Assembly (NCBI GenBank): GCA_040757355.1
Contig: JBFLWY010000004.1
Coordinates: 1-64,000, forward strand
Length of the DNA stretch: 64,000 nt
Source: DTYU01 sp040757355
Lineage (GTDB): Bacteria > Bacillota > Desulfotomaculia > Desulfotomaculales > Ammonificaceae
Direction: 5' to 3'
Shown here: positions 60,402 through 64,000 of the stretch, piece by piece
How the letters are laid out: each line of letters opens with the position of its first letter
How positions within the stretch are numbered: the first letter of the stretch is position 1
Program-made: the position numbers and the translations under genes
The notes under the pieces: generated by a model
What the model saw: the letters and a program-made list of their open reading frames with translations, nothing else
Database searches by the model: none
Told to the model about the DNA's origin: nothing

Positions 60402-61817
60402 CTAATCGGTCAGCTTGCGGCTGTTGCCCGCCGCCACTTCTCTTACCCCGTTCATGAGCGCGTGGATCGCCGCGGTTTTATCCGACGCTTCGCCTATCTC
60501 GCCGCGCGCGGCGCTCGGGGTGAGCGCGACCGGGACCGTGCGCAAGAGAATCTTCAAGTCGAGCAGCAGCGAGTAATTCCGGATGTAATACAGGTCATAC
60601 CGGAGTTTGTCCTCCGGCGAAGTCGTATAGCGCCCGTAAACCTGCGCCATACCAGTAAGTCCGGGCTTGACCAGGTGACGGTAATGGTACGCCGGATGGG
60701 CCCTGGTATACTCATCAACGAAAACCGGCCGTTCCGGGCGCGGCCCTACCAGGCTCATCTCCCCTTTGAGCACGTTAAATAGCTGGGGAAGTTCATCAAG
60801 CCTTGTAGCCCGCAGGACCCTCCCCACCCGGGTTATCCTGGGGTCACCGGCCTGCGCGAGCACCGGGCCGGTCTCCTTCTCTGCGTTATCGATCATCGTC
60901 CGGAACTTAAGCAGGCGAAAAAGGCAGCCGCGAAGCCCCACCCGCTCCTGAAGATAAAAAATCGGTCCCGGTGAGGACAGACGAACCAGCAGTGCAATCG
61001 AACCCAATAAGGGGCCGGCCGCCGATAAAACAAACGCCGCCACCCCGATGTCGACAGCGCGCTTAACAGCGGCCTGAACGGCGGACATGCGGATGTCCTC
61101 AACCCGGAGAACCGGCAGGTCTTCGAGTTCAATGACCTTTGCCCCGGTCAGCATAACCTCGTACAACTCCGGTACCAGATAGACATCCCGCCCCGCCTCG
61201 AGGCACGCTGCTACTACTGCGGCCTTTGCCGAAGGCGGCACGCCCGGTCCGACCACAACTCCGTCCGCGTCAGCCAGTTCCCTTTTGAACCCAGGGTCTT
61301 GCGGGTCAACCACCGCCTTGATGTAAAAAAGGCGTTTCGGCAGGTCCAACAGTTTTTCCAACAACGGCCGAACCGTTTCCGCCGCGCCTACCACAAGCAG
61401 GCCCCTCCGCCCGTGGAGCCAGCGGTCCACATACCAGCAAACGCCCCGCCAGGCCAGAACGCCGCCGAACTGGGCAAAGGCGCCGAGCACCAAGACGCTG
61501 CGCGGGAAGGCAAAACCGCGCACCCAGAATGCAATGGCCGCAGTGGCAAGGGAAACCCCCACGATGGCGGGCACAAGCGCCCGCACGACCGGTACAAACC
61601 CACCCAGGTTTCGTTCATAAAGCCCCAGACCTGCGAAGAGCAAGACCGCGACGATGCTCGCCCAGGGAAGCGTGTCCACCAGCGCGTTAAAGTTGGCGGC
61701 CGGCAGGGATCCGCCGAAACGCAGGTAGAACACCAGAACCAGCGCGAAATTCAGGACAGCCAGGTCGCCTGCGCCTGTAAGCCATAGTGGAAACCGCCGC
61801 GGAAGTTTTCTTTCCAT
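60402..61817 (-). CDS. Polyprenyl-phosphate sugar transferase, initiating type
   Basis: A 471-residue membrane protein that would load the first sugar phosphate on undecaprenyl phosphate for polysaccharide synthesis. About five membrane helices (15-115), a nucleotide-binding-like middle part (about 135-230), a membrane entry helix (about 260-290), and a bacterial sugar transferase domain (FRLLKFRTM, LDELPQLFNVLKGEMSLVGP, RPERP). The start is the ATG at 61817. It closes the polysaccharide cluster on this strand. Confidence 0.93.
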   Translation of the reverse strand: MERKLPRRFPLWLTGAGDLAVLNFALVLVFYLRFGGSLPAANFNALVDTLPWASIVAVLLFAGLGLYERNLGGFVPVVRALVPAIVGVSLATAAIAFWVRGFAFPRSVLVLGAFAQFGGVLAWRGVCWYVDRWLHGRRGLLVVGAAETVRPLLEKLLDLPKRLFYIKAVVDPQDPGFKRELADADGVVVGPGVPPSAKAAVVAACLEAGRDVYLVPELYEVMLTGAKVIELEDLPVLRVEDIRMSAVQAAVKRAVDIGVAAFVLSAAGPLLGSIALLVRLSSPGPIFYLQERVGLRGCLFRLLKFRTMIDNAEKETGPVLAQAGDPRITRVGRVLRATRLDELPQLFNVLKGEMSLVGPRPERPVFVDEYTRAHPAYHYRHLVKPGLTGMAQVYGRYTTSPEDKLRYDLYYIRNYSLLLDLKILLRTVPVALTPSAARGEIGEASDKTAAIHALMNGVREVAAGNSRKLTD

Positions 61818-61850
61818 CAATCACCAGACCCGGAACTAAATTTCGACACT

Positions 61851-63017
61851 TTAGATTTCGCTATCAGCGCCGGTTTTCCTGCCGTTCCCGCCCTTGAGGT
61901 AGCGCCGGTAAATTCCGGCCATTACCGTGCGGACCTGCGCCAGTTCGTACTCCTGTACCCGCCGCTTCCCTTCTTGTCCAAACCTGGCTCTGAGTTCCCT
62001 ATCTCTTAGGAGTTGCAACAGCACCCTCGCGGTTCCCGCTACGTCTCCCAATTGTACAAGATACCCCGTCCTGCCGTCAATCACGAGGTCTCTGCTCCCG
62101 CGAACGTCTGTCGCCACTACCGGTTTCCCTGCCGCCATAGCTTCCAAAACAACCCGTGGAAGCCCCTCCCGTTTAGACGTCAGGACTACAATGTCCGCCG
62201 CTGCCAACAGCCTCGGTACGTCTCGCCGAAAACCTAAGAACCGCACATGACGCCCCAAGCCCAGCATCCCTGCAAGCCTTTCCAATTCCGGACGTCTTTC
62301 ACCCGAGCCGGCCAGCAGCAGTACAGCATCCGGGAACTCACAAGCTACCTTTTTCCAAGCGCGGAGCACCTGTTCGTGGTTCTTAACCCGGCTGAACTCG
62401 GCAACGACCAGCACAACAGGTGTCTCACCCCTTAAGCCCAACTCCTCCCGGCACCCAGACGATTCAGCAGCAGCTCCGGCAAATAAGACCGTGTCTACCC
62501 CGATGCCGGGCAGGATAAAAACGTCTCCTCGGACCGGTAACGAACGCGCTCTAACATAGTCCTCCCGGTTTACCAGGATTAAGCCGTCCGTCCACCGCGC
62601 TGCGATCCACTCCATAGGAAAGTAAAGAAGCCAGTTCCGGAGGGGCGCCCCGGTATAAAAATGAAAGCCGTGCGCCGTATAAAGAACGGGGCGAAAATTT
62701 AGTAGGCGGAGAACCAGCCGGGTTATGAAGGCGGCCACGGGAGTGTGGACGTGTACCAGAGCGTAACATTCGCTTGCAAAAAGCCGCCGGAGACTAAGAA
62801 ATGCCCGCAGGTTCTGTAGGGACAGGGGCCGCCGCCGAAAAGGAACCTTGTGCAGCCGGACACCTAACGCAGCGACTAGAGCCTCTTCGCCCGCCGGATC
62901 GCAGGCGACCTCCACCTCGTATCCCCATTCCTGAAGCAACCGGACATAAGGCACGTGAAACGCCAATAGGTGCCTGGCCACCGTTGCCACAAATAACACC
63001 TTCCCGGTTCCCTGCAA
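61851..63017 (-). CDS. Glycosyltransferase family 4 protein
   Basis: A 388-residue GT-B glycosyltransferase like those of exopolysaccharide clusters. The N-terminal domain (VLFVATVARHLLAFHVPYVR, VHVHTPVAAFITRL, LYTAHGFHF) is typical of enzymes acting next after sugar transferases. The C-terminal donor domain has TSKREGLPRVVLEAMAAGKP with the ExGxxxxxxE motif. TTG start with GGGGGAG 8 nt upstream. Likely adds the second sugar. Confidence 0.92.
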   Translation of the reverse strand: MQGTGKVLFVATVARHLLAFHVPYVRLLQEWGYEVEVACDPAGEEALVAALGVRLHKVPFRRRPLSLQNLRAFLSLRRLFASECYALVHVHTPVAAFITRLVLRLLNFRPVLYTAHGFHFYTGAPLRNWLLYFPMEWIAARWTDGLILVNREDYVRARSLPVRGDVFILPGIGVDTVLFAGAAAESSGCREELGLRGETPVVLVVAEFSRVKNHEQVLRAWKKVACEFPDAVLLLAGSGERRPELERLAGMLGLGRHVRFLGFRRDVPRLLAAADIVVLTSKREGLPRVVLEAMAAGKPVVATDVRGSRDLVIDGRTGYLVQLGDVAGTARVLLQLLRDRELRARFGQEGKRRVQEYELAQVRTVMAGIYRRYLKGGNGRKTGADSEI

Positions 63018-63059
63018 AGCCTGAACTCCCCCATAATTAAGGGCGGTTGACCCGCCCCA

Positions 63060-63902
63060 TTAATCCTTTTCGGCAAGGTAGCGCAGGAGCGCATTTTCCC
63101 AGGAAGGTAGGCGGTAACCGATTACCTCTTTCAAAGGAAAACTGTCCAGCGCGGTGTACCGCGGGCGGCGCGCCTGCCGGGGAAAATCGGCGGTCTTGCA
63201 CGGAACCAGGTGTGCCTTAGCGCCGCCGGCATCAAGAACCGCACGGGCAAAGTCGTACCACGTGGTCACGCCGGAATTGGTAACGTGAAAGGTACCCCGC
63301 GCTCCGGCTTTAAGCAGGTCCACAATAGCCCGTGCCGCATCGGGCGCGTAGGTAGGAGAACCGTATTGGTCGTCCACGACCTTGATTTCCCCCTTGGTCT
63401 CGGCAAGTTTTAGCATGGTACCGACAAAGTGGCGGCCGCCCGGCCCGAAAAGCCAGCTCAGGCGCACGATCAGGTAGTCACCGCCCTCTTCCCGGATCGC
63501 GGCCTCCCCCCACCATTTACTCTCGCCGTAACGGTTTACCGGGCAAGGCGAATCATAGACCTGATAAGGCTCGTCCTTCTCACCGTCAAAGATATAATCG
63601 GTGCTGATATGAACCAGTTTGATACCTTCCTCCCTGCACAAAGCCGCAAGCTTTTTGGCGGCCAGCCCGTTCACCAGGAAGGCCTGGCGGGGGTCTTCCT
63701 CTGCGGCGTCAACGTTCGTATATGCCGCACAGTTTATCACGGCCTGCGGTCGGTACTCCCGTAAGGCTTCAGCCGTCGCCGCTTCGGAGGTAATATCGAG
63801 CTGCTGTCTGGTCAGACCGGCGGCTTTCATACGCCGCGAGGCAAGCTCTGCGGTAACCGCCCGCGCGAGCATCCCCGCGGCCCCGGTCACCAGCACCTTC
63901 AT
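63060..63902 (-). CDS. rfbD: dTDP-4-dehydrorhamnose reductase
   Basis: A 280-residue short-chain reductase that makes dTDP-L-rhamnose. NAD(P) motif VTGAAGMLARAV (5-16), LAALCREEGIKLVHISTDYIFDG, and the YxxxK catalytic pair in VNRYGESKWWGE. ATG with GAGAGGGG upstream. The upstream gene, cut by the window end, is 15 bases away and is likely in the same operon; rhamnose therefore is likely in the polysaccharide. Confidence 0.95.
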   Translation of the reverse strand: MKVLVTGAAGMLARAVTAELASRRMKAAGLTRQQLDITSEAATAEALREYRPQAVINCAAYTNVDAAEEDPRQAFLVNGLAAKKLAALCREEGIKLVHISTDYIFDGEKDEPYQVYDSPCPVNRYGESKWWGEAAIREEGGDYLIVRLSWLFGPGGRHFVGTMLKLAETKGEIKVVDDQYGSPTYAPDAARAIVDLLKAGARGTFHVTNSGVTTWYDFARAVLDAGGAKAHLVPCKTADFPRQARRPRYTALDSFPLKEVIGYRLPSWENALLRYLAEKD

Positions 63903-63917
63903 GCTACCTACCCCTCT

Positions 63918-64000
63918 CTAACCGGCTACCCATTCCAACTGTGCCGGTCTCTTCAGAATCCCGGCTTCGCGACCGCGCTCAAGGAGTTCGGCAACCGCAC
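63918..64000 (-). CDS. 3' end of an unidentified gene, partial
   Basis: Only the last 26 codons are in the window: AVAELLERGREAGILKRPAQ then LEWVAG and stop. It ends 15 bases before rfbD. A dTDP-rhamnose pathway gene would be a natural neighbour, but the fragment is too short to identify. Confidence 0.6.
   Translation of the reverse strand, partial: AVAELLERGREAGILKRPAQLEWVAG

Overview
The window looks like a chromosomal segment of a spore-forming, sulfate-respiring member of the Bacillota, most like the Peptococcaceae / Desulfotomaculum-type lineages. The evidence is a dissimilatory sulfate-reduction block (aprBA, qmoABC), sporulation-linked genes (bofC, spoVR, yhbH, prkA), Gram-positive neighbourhoods (ruvCAB with queH and a DUF2905 protein; hisS-aspS), strong GGAGG ribosome sites, and frequent TTG and GTG starts supported by those sites. 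The lineage is inferred from gene content only.

Layout. 1-7 kb, minus strand: ruvCAB, queH, DUF2905, bofC, yebC and nadE, with repeat-rich gaps between them. 7-17 kb: a secreted protein, trmO, an NfeD/slipin pair, a THEP1-type NTPase, a cyclophilin-like protein, a Na/Pi cotransporter, then aspS and hisS. 17-30 kb: an M24 peptidase, fapA behind a candidate sigma-28 promoter, galT-glgA, a lone minC, a Nudix hydrolase, DUF3786, Hsp20, a thioredoxin-like gene interrupted by an in-frame TGA, htpX, and a membrane diguanylate cyclase. 30-38 kb: the aprBA and qmoABC energy block on the plus strand. It is preceded by a near-consensus sigma-A promoter and a ~270-nt leader, and divided by a terminator after aprA and a hairpin before qmoC. 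38-46 kb, minus strand: fdhE, spoVR, an RNase J-like metallo-beta-lactamase, yhbH and prkA. 46-60 kb: a zinc phospholipase C-like protein, a CoA-disulfide-reductase/rhodanese fusion, a GH18-like stalk protein, an ECF sigma factor without region 4 next to its DUF4367 partner, a VapBC-type pair, a DUF169 protein, a deacetylase/glycosidase fusion and a metallophosphoesterase. 60-64 kb, minus strand: polysaccharide genes (initiating sugar transferase, GT4 glycosyltransferase, rfbD and the 3' end of one more gene).

Function. AprBA reduces APS to sulfite, and Qmo links the quinone pool to it. FdhE points to a formate dehydrogenase elsewhere, a common selenoprotein, which fits the candidate selenoprotein here. 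Much of the rest is housekeeping, sporulation and envelope functions.

The least ordinary content is intergenic. Many gaps hold a mosaic of repeats in two superimposed families. The first is about 13 hairpin elements of 70-110 bp bounded by the same inverted repeat, CCCAGCACTCA (or CCCCGCACTCA), but with different interiors. The second is degenerate 7-bp tandem arrays of several unrelated sequence types, often in mirrored pairs around a short palindrome, and in places running into the 3' ends of genes. These repeats and the in-frame TGA gene at 27.1-27.5 kb are the best leads.
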